From assembly GCF_018070075.1 (NCBI RefSeq), contig NZ_JAGPXE010000010.1, positions 124,001 through 188,000 on the forward strand: DNA of 64,000 bases. Reading direction: 5' to 3'. Position numbers and translations under genes: made by a program. The stretch is from Saccharopolyspora endophytica (GTDB lineage Bacteria; Actinomycetota; Actinomycetes; Mycobacteriales; Pseudonocardiaceae). Positions 16,617 to 24,942 of this stretch are shown here, in pieces. The first letter of the stretch is position 1. Each line of letters begins with the position of its first letter. The notes under the pieces are model-generated. The model ran no database searches, was not told the origin of the DNA, and worked only from the letters and a program-made list of their open reading frames with translations.

Positions 16617-17735
16617 ATGACGGGATCAGCGTTGAGGGTGCAGCGGGTCGTGATGCCTTCGGGCACGGAGTCGGCGACCGTTCTGGCCGACGGCCTGGTA
16701 CTGGTTCCGGCGGACCGGTTCCTGGCGCATCTGACCGCGATCGATCGCTCCCCGAACACCGTCCGCGCCTATGCCCACGATCTGCGGGACTACTTCGACT
16801 TCCTGCACTGCCGTGGCCTGCAGTGGGATCGAGTTGTGCTGGAGGATCTGGGCCGGTTCGTGACGTGGCTGCGGTTGCCGGTCGAGGCCCGCGATGGACG
16901 GGTGGCGATGCTGCCCTGGGTGGAGGCGAATCTCGCCGCGGCGACGGTGAATCGGAAGTTGTCGGCGTTGGCGTCGTTCTACGAGTTCCATCAGCGGCAC
17001 GGTGTCGCGCTCGGCGAGTTGCTGACGCGGTGGCGGCCGGGCCGCCGCGGCGGGTCGTGGCAGCCGTTCCTGGCGCACCTGGGCGCACGGCCGGAGCGGC
17101 ACCGGGCGATCTCGCTGCGGGCAGAGCGGCGGCCGCCACGGGAGCTGAGTCAGGCGGAGATGACGACGCTGATCGACTCCTGCGACCGGTTGCGGGACAG
17201 GTTCCTGCTGAGCCTGCTGAAGGGCACGGGATTGCGGATCGGTGAGGCACTCGGGTTGCGGCACGAGGATCTCGACGCCCGCCGCCGGTTGGTCGCGGTC
17301 CGGCCCCGGACGAACGTGAACCGAGCGCGGGCAAAGACGTGGTCACGGGAAGTTCCCGCCGACGCCGACCTGTTCCGCCTCTACAGCGACTACCTGCACG
17401 AGGAGTATGGGCTGTTGGACTGCGACTACGTGTTCGTCAACCTCTGGGGAAAACCGGTCGGCGAGCCGATGAGCTACGCCACTGTCGACCGCCTGGTGCG
17501 CCGGTTGCGGGACCGCACCGCGATCACGTTCTCGCCCCACCTGTTCCGCCACAGCTACGCCACCGGGTTGCTGCGTCGCGGGGTCGCCGCCGAGATCGTG
17601 CAGCATTTGCTCGGTCACGCCAGCATCAGCACCACCGTCGACACCTACTCCCATCTGGGCGTCGAGGACGCTCGTCGCGCCCTGGCCGCGGCCGGGTTCC
17701 TCGACGAGCCAGCGGCGACGGGGCCGACCGCATGA
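16617..17735 (+). CDS. tnpA: Tyrosine recombinase, TnpA-like
   Basis: A site-specific recombinase of the phage-integrase family, 372 aa from ATG 16617 (a TTG at 16539 would add 26 residues; neither has a clear ribosome binding site). The SAM-like core-binding domain covers about residues 30-130 (SPNTVRAYAHDLRDYF). Catalytic residues from this start: R207 in TGLRIGE, H308 and R311 in HLFRH, H334 in LLGHAS and nucleophile Y344 in VDTYSHL. It overlaps the next recombinase by four bases. In Tn554 the corresponding protein works with TnpB and TnpC for insertion and excision. Confidence 0.9.
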   Translation: MTGSALRVQRVVMPSGTESATVLADGLVLVPADRFLAHLTAIDRSPNTVRAYAHDLRDYFDFLHCRGLQWDRVVLEDLGRFVTWLRLPVEARDGRVAMLPWVEANLAAATVNRKLSALASFYEFHQRHGVALGELLTRWRPGRRGGSWQPFLAHLGARPERHRAISLRAERRPPRELSQAEMTTLIDSCDRLRDRFLLSLLKGTGLRIGEALGLRHEDLDARRRLVAVRPRTNVNRARAKTWSREVPADADLFRLYSDYLHEEYGLLDCDYVFVNLWGKPVGEPMSYATVDRLVRRLRDRTAITFSPHLFRHSYATGLLRRGVAAEIVQHLLGHASISTTVDTYSHLGVEDARRALAAAGFLDEPAATGPTA

Positions 17736-19984
17736 GGCAGCTGCACCCGATTCCGAACAGCGACAACGACTCCGGCACCGACCTGGCGGCCCGGCTGCGG
17801 CCGCAGTTCGCGCAGCCGGTGATCGTGGTCGACCCCGATGACCCGGTGATTGGCGGACCCCGGTGCCTGGTGCCGGTCTGCGAGCGGCTCGTGGTGATCT
17901 TCGGTAAGTGCTCGGCGCATCATCAGCGCTGGATCGACGAGGGCCGTCCCGACGACCTTGAGGCCTGGGCCAAGGCGGCGCCGGCGAACCGGCGCTGGCT
18001 ACAGCAACCACCGAAATGCGCGATCACGACATGTCGTCGCAGCCGCCGCGAGCACGGCCTCTGCCACTCCCACGCGCATCGCTGGCACCAGCAGGGCCGC
18101 GTCGATCTGACGCGGTGGATCGCCGATGGCGGCGGCCGGCCGCTGCCGGCCGGGGCCGACTGCCGATTCCCCGGCTGCGGTCTGGAGGCCGAGGGCGACG
18201 CGGGATTGTGTGTCCATCACCGGAATCGGTGGATCCGCGCCCACCGGCCGCCGATCGAGTCCTGGCTGCTCGGTTGCGCGACGTTCGGGCGGGACCGGTT
18301 CGATCTGCGCCGGTTGCCGATGCCGATGCGGCTGGAGATCGCCTACGCGATCCAATGCCGCGTCGACGAGCGCCGCACGATCACCAGGCCGCACTCGATC
18401 CGGCGACTGCTGCGAGCCCTGCCGGGCGGCGGCGTCACCTCGCTGCTGGACCGCAGCCCCGATTCCTGGATCACCTATCTCGGGTTCTCCAGCGAGCGCG
18501 GCCATATCGAGCGCCGGTTCCTGCTGGACGCGATCGGCTATCTGCGTGACCTTGTCGAGGGTGTGGGCTGGGACGCGGAGTTCCCGCGCGATGTCTGGCT
18601 GCTGCGCAGGCTCGGGTTCCCCGGACGCGACACCCGGTTCCGGTTCACCGGGATCGAGCCGATCTGGCTGCGGCAGTTGACCAAACGGTGGGCCCGCTGG
18701 CGGCTCTCGACCGGGATCGCGGTCGCGACCGTCGGCGCTGACATCCGCGCGATCACCCTGTTCGCGCAGTCGTTTCCGGCTCTGCAGCGTGGGCCCGAGG
18801 CGTTGACCCGGGAGCTGGTCGAGGTCCATCTGGCGCACCTGGTCGAACGGTTTCCCAACCCGAAGAGCCGGACCGGTCAGCTCAGCAGCCTCGCCGGTCT
18901 ACTGCGCTCGGCCCGTCAGCACGGCTGGGAATCTCGCCTGTCTGCTCAGGTCGACCTGTTCCCCGAGGACTACCCGCGCCTGGTCAAGGGGCCACCACGG
19001 GCGTTGTCGGAAGCGGTGATGGTCCAGCTTGAGCACCTCGACAACCTCGTCCGCTTCGCCGACTCCCGTGGTCGTCTGCTGGCGCGGATCCTGATGAGCA
19101 CCGGGCTGCGCGTCGGTGACGGAGCTCGCCTGCGGCTGGACTGCGTTGTCCGCGACGGTCAGGGCGCGCCCTATCTGCGCTACACCAACCACAAGATGCG
19201 CCGCGATGCGTTCGTCCCCATCGACACCGATCTGGCCGAGGCCATCACCAACCAGCAGAAGGCCGTTCTCGACGAGTTCGAAGACCCGGCGTTCCTGCTG
19301 CCGCGGCCAACTCGCAACCCCGAGGGCAAGGTGGCATTCAGCACCGGAACCTTCCGGGGAGAACTGCGGGAGTGGTTGCGTGTCTGCGATGTCCGCGACG
19401 AGCTCGGCCGTGAGGTCCATGTGACGCCGCACCAGTGGCGCCACACCTTCGGCACCCGTCTGATCAACAACGAGGTCCCGCAGGAGACCGTCCGCCGACT
19501 GCTCGACCACGACTCGCACGCGATGACCTCCCATTACGCGCGGCTGTCGGACAAGACCATCCGGGAGCAGTGGGAACGCGCCCGCAAGGTCAACATCGCC
19601 GGTGAGCGGCTGGCCACCGACACCGGTCCGCTGGCCGACGCGGTCTGGATGAAGAACAACCTCGCCAGGGCGAAGATGGCGCTACCCAACGGTTACTGCG
19701 CCTTGCCGCTGCAGCAGAAGTGCGAGTTCGCCAACGCCTGTTTGACCTGTCCGGTCTTCGTCACGACGCCTGAGTTCCTGCCCCAGCATCGTCGTCAGCT
19801 TGAGCAGACCCAGGCTCTGATCAGCCAAGCCGACACCAACGGCCATCAGCGTCTGGCCGAGATGAACCGGACCGTCGAGAAGAACCTGCTGACCATCATC
19901 GACAGCCTGACTACATCGGGCGGCTGCAGCGGCGGCGGAAAGTCCTGCGCCTGCAACGGAAAGGACGGTTCCGATGCCTGCTGA
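17732..19984 (+). CDS. tnpB: Tyrosine recombinase, TnpB-like (large)
   Basis: A 750-aa recombinase translationally coupled to tnpA through ATGA at 17732. The first 180 residues contain several Cys/His clusters (CAITTCRRSRREHGLC, CRFPGCGLE, GLCVHH) suggesting zinc-binding DNA contacts. The catalytic domain is near residues 430-620: R460 in TGLRVGD, H567 and R570 in HQWRHTFG, and Y602 in SHYARL. A Cys-rich stretch after it (CEFANACLTCPVF) and a Gly/Ser/Cys-rich tail end the protein. Size and layout match the second recombinase of Tn554-type elements. It overlaps tnpC by 11 bases. Confidence 0.9.
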   Translation: MRQLHPIPNSDNDSGTDLAARLRPQFAQPVIVVDPDDPVIGGPRCLVPVCERLVVIFGKCSAHHQRWIDEGRPDDLEAWAKAAPANRRWLQQPPKCAITTCRRSRREHGLCHSHAHRWHQQGRVDLTRWIADGGGRPLPAGADCRFPGCGLEAEGDAGLCVHHRNRWIRAHRPPIESWLLGCATFGRDRFDLRRLPMPMRLEIAYAIQCRVDERRTITRPHSIRRLLRALPGGGVTSLLDRSPDSWITYLGFSSERGHIERRFLLDAIGYLRDLVEGVGWDAEFPRDVWLLRRLGFPGRDTRFRFTGIEPIWLRQLTKRWARWRLSTGIAVATVGADIRAITLFAQSFPALQRGPEALTRELVEVHLAHLVERFPNPKSRTGQLSSLAGLLRSARQHGWESRLSAQVDLFPEDYPRLVKGPPRALSEAVMVQLEHLDNLVRFADSRGRLLARILMSTGLRVGDGARLRLDCVVRDGQGAPYLRYTNHKMRRDAFVPIDTDLAEAITNQQKAVLDEFEDPAFLLPRPTRNPEGKVAFSTGTFRGELREWLRVCDVRDELGREVHVTPHQWRHTFGTRLINNEVPQETVRRLLDHDSHAMTSHYARLSDKTIREQWERARKVNIAGERLATDTGPLADAVWMKNNLARAKMALPNGYCALPLQQKCEFANACLTCPVFVTTPEFLPQHRRQLEQTQALISQADTNGHQRLAEMNRTVEKNLLTIIDSLTTSGGCSGGGKSCACNGKDGSDAC

Positions 19985-20369
19985 CCATACGCACCATCTC
20001 GCCGAGCACGCCCGCCAGCGCCACGATCAAACTCTGCGACGCGCCCAGCAGACGCTTACCGAGCTGACCGACGCCGGAGAACACGTGACCGTCGCACGGC
20101 TCGCCAACCAGGCCGGCGTCTCGCGGTCGTGGATCTACACCCAACCCGCACTGCTCGACCGGATCCAGCAGCTCCAGCAGCACCGCTCCAGCGCCGACTT
20201 CGTCCGCAACACCGTCACCCAGGCCACCGACGACTCGCTACGTCAACGTCTGGCCCTGGCGCACGAGCGAATCAACCAGCTTCGCACCGAGAACCAGCAA
20301 CTCCGCGACGCGCTCGCCCACGCCCACGGCCAACTCCGCACAGCCCGCCTCAACACCGATGATCACTAG
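19974..20369 (+). CDS. tnpC: TnpC-like coiled-coil protein (DUF6262 type)
   Basis: A 131-aa accessory protein. An HTH-like segment VTVARLANQAGVSRSWIYTQ lies in the middle (about residues 40-60) and the last 50 residues form a coiled coil (LRQRLALAHERINQLRTENQ). In Tn554 the third protein is not strictly required but sets efficiency and orientation. The 11-base overlap with tnpB indicates coupled translation. It ends 70 bp before the right end of the element. Confidence 0.85.
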   Translation: MPADHTHHLAEHARQRHDQTLRRAQQTLTELTDAGEHVTVARLANQAGVSRSWIYTQPALLDRIQQLQQHRSSADFVRNTVTQATDDSLRQRLALAHERINQLRTENQQLRDALAHAHGQLRTARLNTDDH

Positions 20370-20440
20370 TCAAAGACACCTGTCCACGACACGAAATACC
20401 AGGTCAACGGCAAGATTCGGAAATCGAAGTCGAGATAACC

Positions 20441-20554
20441 GCAGCGATCGTCGACCGCCTCACCTTCGGCGGAACCATCATCGAAACCGGCACCGAGTCC
20501 TACCGACTTGCCCAAACCCGAGCTCGCGTCGAACACGACGACGCCAACGCATGA
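20441..20554 (+). pseudogene. istB: IstB ATPase, 3' part (disrupted)
   Basis: 38 codons beginning GCA GCG ATC GTC, reading AAIVDRLTFGGTIIETGTES and ending in TGA at 20552-20554. This is the conserved C-terminus of IstB, continuing directly from residue 231 of the 5' part at 15828. It has no start of its own. Confidence 0.9.
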
Positions 20555-20606
20555 TCCACAACTGACGTCACGATTCACCGACATTGATCACGCCACCCCG
20601 ACCCCG

Positions 20607-20629
20607 CTGACGCCAGAATCGACCGACAA
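20607..20629 (-). repeat. IS21 right terminal inverted repeat
   Basis: 23-bp right end, inverted partner of 14074-14096, 18 of 23 positions matching. Confidence 0.65.
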
Positions 20630-21819
20630 GCGACGCCACTCCACACGTTCAAAATCACGTTGACGACCTGCCCACGCGGCGAAACTGGTTCTTGCCCGAC
20701 TACGACACGGCTGGTCGCATGAGCAGCCGGAACCGGAAGGTGACATACCACCGCGTCGATGGCAGTCCGACACGGAACATGAAAACGAACAAGGGGGCAA
20801 CTAAGTTCAGGTTGTGGCGGCGTATAAGCACGTCTGCTGCATGGCCTACCTGCTCACACTCGCCGCCCCGGCGTGGCTGGTGTAGCGCTCGGAGACGCCT
20901 GGGCAGTCGCTGGTTGTGCCGCTCATCCTCGGCGCCACTGGATGCCGCGCTGCGCACCGCGGAACCGTACCCGCCCTGTGTTGTGCCGCGCATCGTGCTA
21001 GGCGGCAACAGCCATCTAGCTGCTCCCGAGGTCAGCTTCGACAGGGGCCCACCGGAGACCACGGCAAGCGCCGCGCGGATGAGAAACCGCCCCCGCATCT
21101 CACTGGTCCGTCGACCGCGATGCGGGGGCGATCTTCTATTCGGTGCCCGGCTCGATGGGGGGCGGCCAAGCCGGGTACCGCAAGCCACGGAGGGGGATCG
21201 TGGCGTCGATGACTTTAGCCGACCAGACCCGCCGGACGGTCGTCGTGCGGCGGAACTGATCACAGTTTTTCCAATTTGACCTTGCCGTAGCTAACTCGAG
21301 ATACGGGTTATTTCGCGCCGAGCATGTGCGCTGAACTGCGGTAACATGCTGCGTGCAACCTGGTGGGACGTCGAGGCCTTGCCAGGAACATGGGGGCGGG
21401 CGACAGTCGGGGTCGCCCGCCCCACCCCGTGCAGAATGCCCCCTGTGTACCTCGACGATCCGATCCGCCAGGGGCAGCAGCGCGCACCTCGGGTGTGATC
21501 GCCGACTGAGCCGCCGGGCGGCTTCCTCGCGGCCCTGACACGTCCTCTCCATCGAGGCATTTCGTTCCTTGCCGCGACTGACAAGCAAACCGGATCATGT
21601 AAGTCGTAGGTTTTCTCTGGCCTGCGAGAACAACGACGACTGGTGAGATGTGGGGCCCGCCAGGACGCGAAAGGGAGTGCGGGTGACGTTGGGGGAACGC
21701 GCCCACCCTCTTTGAGAGACGTTGTTCACCGACGATGCGCCCTTGGATACCACCTGACCCGGAACGCGGAGAGTGTTTGCCCGAGAACCGGCGCTGCCGG
21801 CCTCCCGAGCTGCGGTCCG
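20630..21819. other. Gene-poor stretch
   Basis: About 1.2 kb between the IS21 right end and the kinase-like gene. Open frames on both strands give low-complexity Arg/Pro/Ser-rich translations with no family signature and no ribosome binding site. A strong hairpin lies at 21088-21130. I see nothing else that can be supported. Confidence 0.45.
21088..21130 (+). terminator. 11-bp perfect hairpin, terminator-like
   Basis: CGCCCCCGCAT (21088-21098) pairs perfectly with 21120-21130 across a 21-base loop. It is followed on the plus strand by ATCTTCTATT, moderately T-rich. It may terminate a lost upstream gene. Confidence 0.55.
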
Positions 21820-22662
21820 CTACTCGGCGAGCAGACGGCCGTGAATGCGCAATGCTCGGGCGGCCTCGTGGTGCTGGTCCCTCTCTGCCCGGAGCAGTAG
21901 TCGAGCGGCGGCGTAGAGCTGGGCGACGCGACCCGTCGAGGTGTCGAGCACGTCGCGGAACTGCGACAGGACCGCGAGGTAGGTGGTCGGAGCGAGCAAG
22001 CTGCAGCACAGCAGTGTCGCTGCGTCGGTGCCCGCCGGACCACGGCCCCATGCTTCCCAGCTCAAGAGCCCGAACTCAGGACACAGCAAGTTGTTCCAGT
22101 GCAGATCACCGTGGACGGTCTCCCACCGCTCCACGTGCGTGGGCGCCTGTTCACCGAAGTCTTCGCGGATGCGCCGGGTGACCCGGTCCTGATCGGTATG
22201 GACACGACTGGTCGACGTCGCGGCGAGAGTCGCGAGAGTGTTCCGCAAAGTCGACCACCAGGAGAAAGGCATGGGCTCATCGGTTGCCGGGATATCGGTG
22301 TTCGAGCACGGATGGCCGGGAAGCAGCGTGGACAGCTCGGCGCGCTGACACCTCCCGTCTTCCCACTCGAACGTGCCCAGCACGCGCGGCCGCGAGATCG
22401 TCTCGGGAAGATCGTTCGCGTCGGCGTTGCCGGTCCAGAACTGGCCGTGTGCCCACTGCGGGAACTCCGAGACCACCCGAAGCCACCGATCGCCACCTGA
22501 ATCATCGCGTGCCTTCGCGCCGATGGAGCGCATCCGTGATCCGAACACGGGATCTCCGGTCACGGTAACGGCCAAGTGCTCGGCGGCCAGGCCGAGATTG
22601 CCGCGCATCCAATCGGCAAAGCGACGGTCGGCCTCGGCGATCTCAGCAGAAGTGTGGCCCAT
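21820..22662 (-). CDS. APH/kinase-fold protein with altered metal site
   Basis: A 280-aa protein with the aminoglycoside-phosphotransferase fold. The catalytic loop HGDLHWNN (H184, D186, N191) is intact. The following segment, LLDWE-type in active relatives, reads LLSWEAWG, so the metal-binding Asp is Ser (S201). The N-terminal half carries the expected LRVVSEF strand and a partner-type region. ATG at 22662, overlapping the TAA of the upstream ATPase-like gene (TAATG), so the pair is coupled. In related loci an AAA ATPase and such a kinase-like protein occur together in actinomycetes; substrate unknown. Loss of the Asp suggests low or no kinase activity. Confidence 0.75.
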   Translation of the reverse strand: MGHTSAEIAEADRRFADWMRGNLGLAAEHLAVTVTGDPVFGSRMRSIGAKARDDSGGDRWLRVVSEFPQWAHGQFWTGNADANDLPETISRPRVLGTFEWEDGRCQRAELSTLLPGHPCSNTDIPATDEPMPFSWWSTLRNTLATLAATSTSRVHTDQDRVTRRIREDFGEQAPTHVERWETVHGDLHWNNLLCPEFGLLSWEAWGRGPAGTDAATLLCCSLLAPTTYLAVLSQFRDVLDTSTGRVAQLYAAARLLLRAERDQHHEAARALRIHGRLLAE

Positions 22663-23267
22663 TAGGCGACGATGTGACGTAGGGAGCGGTCGGGTTGGGC
22701 AAGATAGCGACGCCAGTGGTCGAGGCAATCACGTTCAACCCATTTGACCCGCGGGAACCCGTGCTCGACGACCTCGATGATATTGGCACCGGACGTGGCT
22801 GCGAAGATCGGTGAGCCAAGCTCGTGCATGAGCCCGACCAGCGGCAGGCACGAAGTCAACGAGAGCGCCGCCTCAGACTTACCCATGACGTAGAAACCGC
22901 GCTTGTCGACCATCTCCCGCAACAGCGCCAGAAATCCTTCCCCATGCGACATCGCCGACGCGTCATCGTTCCAACAACCCGGCACCCAGCCTCGGCCCTC
23001 TGAACTGCCGTCTCCGCATGCAGGAAGACCCCTTGTTTCCGGGAGCGCGGGCCGCCGAGCAAATCTGCCGGACCCGTTGTCGCCGACAAGGAAGATCACC
23101 GCCTGGAACGTCAGCCCTTCCTCAGCGAACTCGGCCACGCAGGGCACAGTGAACAGCGACCGGTCGCGCTTAGCGCAACCGGGGCGATTGGCCCCTCTGA
23201 TAAGGCCGCGTCGGACGAACACCACTCTCCCAGGTGTAGGCGTCGTAGCTCGGTAGGTACCCGCCAT
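22662..23267 (-). pseudogene. AAA/ABC-type ATPase (COG3910-like), degenerate
   Basis: From ATG 23267 a 201-codon frame contains FTVPCVAEFAEEGLTFQ, then Walker A-like FLVGDNGSG followed by RF instead of KS. About 80-100 expected residues are missing; the frame resumes at the signature-like SHGEGFLALL, then GFYVMGKSEAALS where LLDEPEAALS is expected, so the Walker B acidic pair is lost. The end (VERDCLDHWRRYLAQPDRSL) matches the family. Loss of the P-loop lysine, the Walker B motif and an internal segment mark a decayed predicted ATPase. It overlaps the kinase-like gene by one base. Confidence 0.7.
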
Positions 23268-23614
23268 TGGGTCCGCACAACCCGGCGCCGGTCGGCCAGC
23301 ATGACGGGTTACAGGCAGGTCCGCAGCTCGACACACATAGAGGATCGCACTCCGCCTTCGGTCACGTAGCGAAGTGGATGCGCAGTGACACGTTGACTCG
23401 GCCATACGCGGGCCAGACAGAAGGTCAGCGGGCGCACGCCCGCGCACGTTCACCGTCCTAGACACCGGATCCGGCGGCAAAACGTACGGCACCGACCCTG
23501 GACCGACGCGTCCCTAGAAGGACACCCGGAGGGTCAGTTTAGTTGCAGGTCAGATCCCGAACCGGTACCAACCACCATCATCATTGTTTGGTTGACACCT
23601 TTGACCAGCCCCAA
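23268..23614. other. Gene-poor spacer at a deletion junction
   Basis: No supportable gene. It lies between the start of the degenerate ATPase gene and the point where cysteine desulfurase homology stops, so it probably contains the breakpoint between two independently acquired segments. Confidence 0.4.
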
Positions 23615-23686
23615 GGGGTCGAACGGTGTGGTGGCGTTGTAGTCCAGTTAGATCGGGCCGTGGCTCAGTCCCTGGGGGATGGTCAT
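23615..23686 (-). pseudogene. Cysteine desulfurase, 5' remnant with nonsense codon
   Basis: An ATG at 23686 overlaps the TGA of the transporter gene (ATGA), as expected for the next gene of the operon. It reads MTIPQGLSHGPI, a stop (TAA), then LDYNATTPFDP. Cysteine desulfurases of this type begin with a near-identical block ending in YLDYNATTP; the stop is a TAC-to-TAA change at the Tyr. After FDPLG the similarity ends. Only the first 24 codons survive, so the gene is dead. It shows that a sulfur-mobilising enzyme once belonged to the persulfide operon. Confidence 0.7.
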
Positions 23687-24942
23687 GCCGCGTCCTCGGT
23701 GTGGGGGTGGGTTTCGTACATGCGGAGGGCGACGCTGATTCCGGAGGCGAGGCTGAGTGCGGCTGCGGCCCAGACGGCGGCGCGCAGGTCCCAGATGTCG
23801 GCGACGATGCCGCCGAGTACGGCGCCGGCGGCGTAGCCGCTGTCGCGCCAGAGCCGGTAGACGCCGACCGATCGGGCACGCCAGCCGGGGTGGGCGACGT
23901 CGCCGATGGCGGCCAGCAGGGTGGGGTAGACCATCGCGGTGCCCGCGCCCAGCAGTGCGGTCGCGATCGCCCATGCCGGGAAGGTGCCGACGAGGGCGAT
24001 GAGAGTGAGGCCGGTTGCTTGGACGAGCATTCCGGTGGTGATGAGGTGCTTGCGTCCCCATCGGTCGGACAGGGCTCCGGTGGCGAGTTGCCCGATGCCC
24101 CAGACGGCGGGGTAGAGGGCGACGAGGATCCCGACCTGGTCCACCTCGAGTCCGGCGCCGGCGAACAGCAGTGGGAACAGGCCCCAGGACAGGCCGAAGT
24201 TGAGGTTGTTGATCAGCCCGGCTTGGCTGGCGGAGGACAGCGCGGGGTCGGTGAAGGTCGTGCGGACAAGGACTTGCCGGTTGGTCAGATCGGCGTGCTG
24301 GCCGGTGAAGCTGCCGGGCTGCGGCTGGCTTGCTTCGAGTCGGGCGTGTTCGCGGGTCTCGCGGACGGCCAGGGTGGACAGGGCGAGGCCGAGCACGACG
24401 TAGGCCGCCCCGAGCAGGAATGGTGCGGGTCGCAGCCCGTACTGCTCGGCGAGGTAGCCGGCCAACGCCGAGGTGATCGCGACGGCGCCATACCCGGCGG
24501 CTTCGTTGAAGCCCATCGCGAGCCCGCGTTGCCGGGGGCCGACGAGATCGACCTTCATGATCACGGTCGTGGACCAGGTCAGGCCCTGGTTGATGCCCAG
24601 CAGGAGGTTGGCGGCCACGATCCAGCCCCAGTGATCAGCCCAGATGAGCATCACCGGTACGGGGATCGCGATGAGCCATCCCGCGATCAGGACGGGTTTG
24701 CGGCCGAAGCGGTCGGACCAAGTGCCGGCGAAGTAGTTCGTGGCGGCCTTGCTGAGCCCGAACACGAGCACGTAGGTCAGCAGGACGGTGTAGCCGGTGA
24801 GGTGGAATTCCCGTTCGGCCAGCAGCGGCAGGACGGTCTGCTCCTGGCCGACCATGCCGCCGACCAGGGCGTTGACCAGCACGAGCAGGCTGAACTGGGC
24901 GAGGTTGGCGCGCAGGCCCCACCGCACCGGGGCGGCACTCAT
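23683..24942 (-). CDS. MFS transporter of persulfide operon
   Basis: A 419-aa 12-segment transporter. Loop 2-3 motif GTWSDRFGRKPVL and the second-half counterpart GALSDRWGRKHLI are clear. It begins MSAAPVRWGLRANLAQF at ATG 24942, overlapping the stop of the rhodanese gene (ATGA); the longer frame would run far into that gene. It sits in one transcript with a persulfide dioxygenase-rhodanese and a cysteine desulfurase remnant, so a role in moving a sulfur compound (for example sulfite or thiosulfate) is likely. Annotation pipelines often call such proteins generic MFS transporters; specificity is inference. Confidence 0.88.
   Translation of the reverse strand: MSAAPVRWGLRANLAQFSLLVLVNALVGGMVGQEQTVLPLLAEREFHLTGYTVLLTYVLVFGLSKAATNYFAGTWSDRFGRKPVLIAGWLIAIPVPVMLIWADHWGWIVAANLLLGINQGLTWSTTVIMKVDLVGPRQRGLAMGFNEAAGYGAVAITSALAGYLAEQYGLRPAPFLLGAAYVVLGLALSTLAVRETREHARLEASQPQPGSFTGQHADLTNRQVLVRTTFTDPALSSASQAGLINNLNFGLSWGLFPLLFAGAGLEVDQVGILVALYPAVWGIGQLATGALSDRWGRKHLITTGMLVQATGLTLIALVGTFPAWAIATALLGAGTAMVYPTLLAAIGDVAHPGWRARSVGVYRLWRDSGYAAGAVLGGIVADIWDLRAAVWAAAALSLASGISVALRMYETHPHTEDAA

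Larger units (their letters stand above)
16520..20439 (+). mobile_element. Tn554-like site-specific transposon (tnpABC)
   Basis: A 3.9-kb element inside istB. Its edges are marked by GTTATCT (16521-16527) and AGATAAC (20433-20439), a perfect 7-bp inverted repeat, and by the trinucleotide CGC on both sides (16517-16519 and 20440-20442), either a short target duplication or a shared recombination core. Inside are two tyrosine recombinases and a small coiled-coil protein with ATGA-type overlaps, the order seen in Tn554. There is no passenger gene. Removing 16520-20439 plus one CGC restores istB in frame. Confidence 0.88.
14074..20629 (+). mobile_element. IS21-family insertion sequence, interrupted by a Tn554-like element
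   Basis: The ends are a 23-bp imperfect inverted repeat, 14074-14096 and 20607-20629, matching at 18 positions including the 11-bp block TCTGGCGTCAG. Inside are istA and istB on the plus strand in the usual ATGA-coupled order. Subtracting the 3,920-bp insertion leaves about 2.6 kb, normal for the family. A direct repeat GGCCATGTCG (14054-14063 and 14135-14144) near the left end resembles the multiple terminal repeats of IS21 elements. No target duplication was found at these exact ends. With istB broken, the copy should not move on its own. Confidence 0.8.

Noticed and set aside
16520..20439. Recombinase-in-trio (RIT) element
   Set aside because: Only two of the three proteins are tyrosine recombinases; the third is a short coiled-coil protein, as in Tn554.
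20692..21279. Open frames on both strands after the IS21 element
   Set aside because: Low-complexity translations, no ribosome binding site, no family; likely non-coding.
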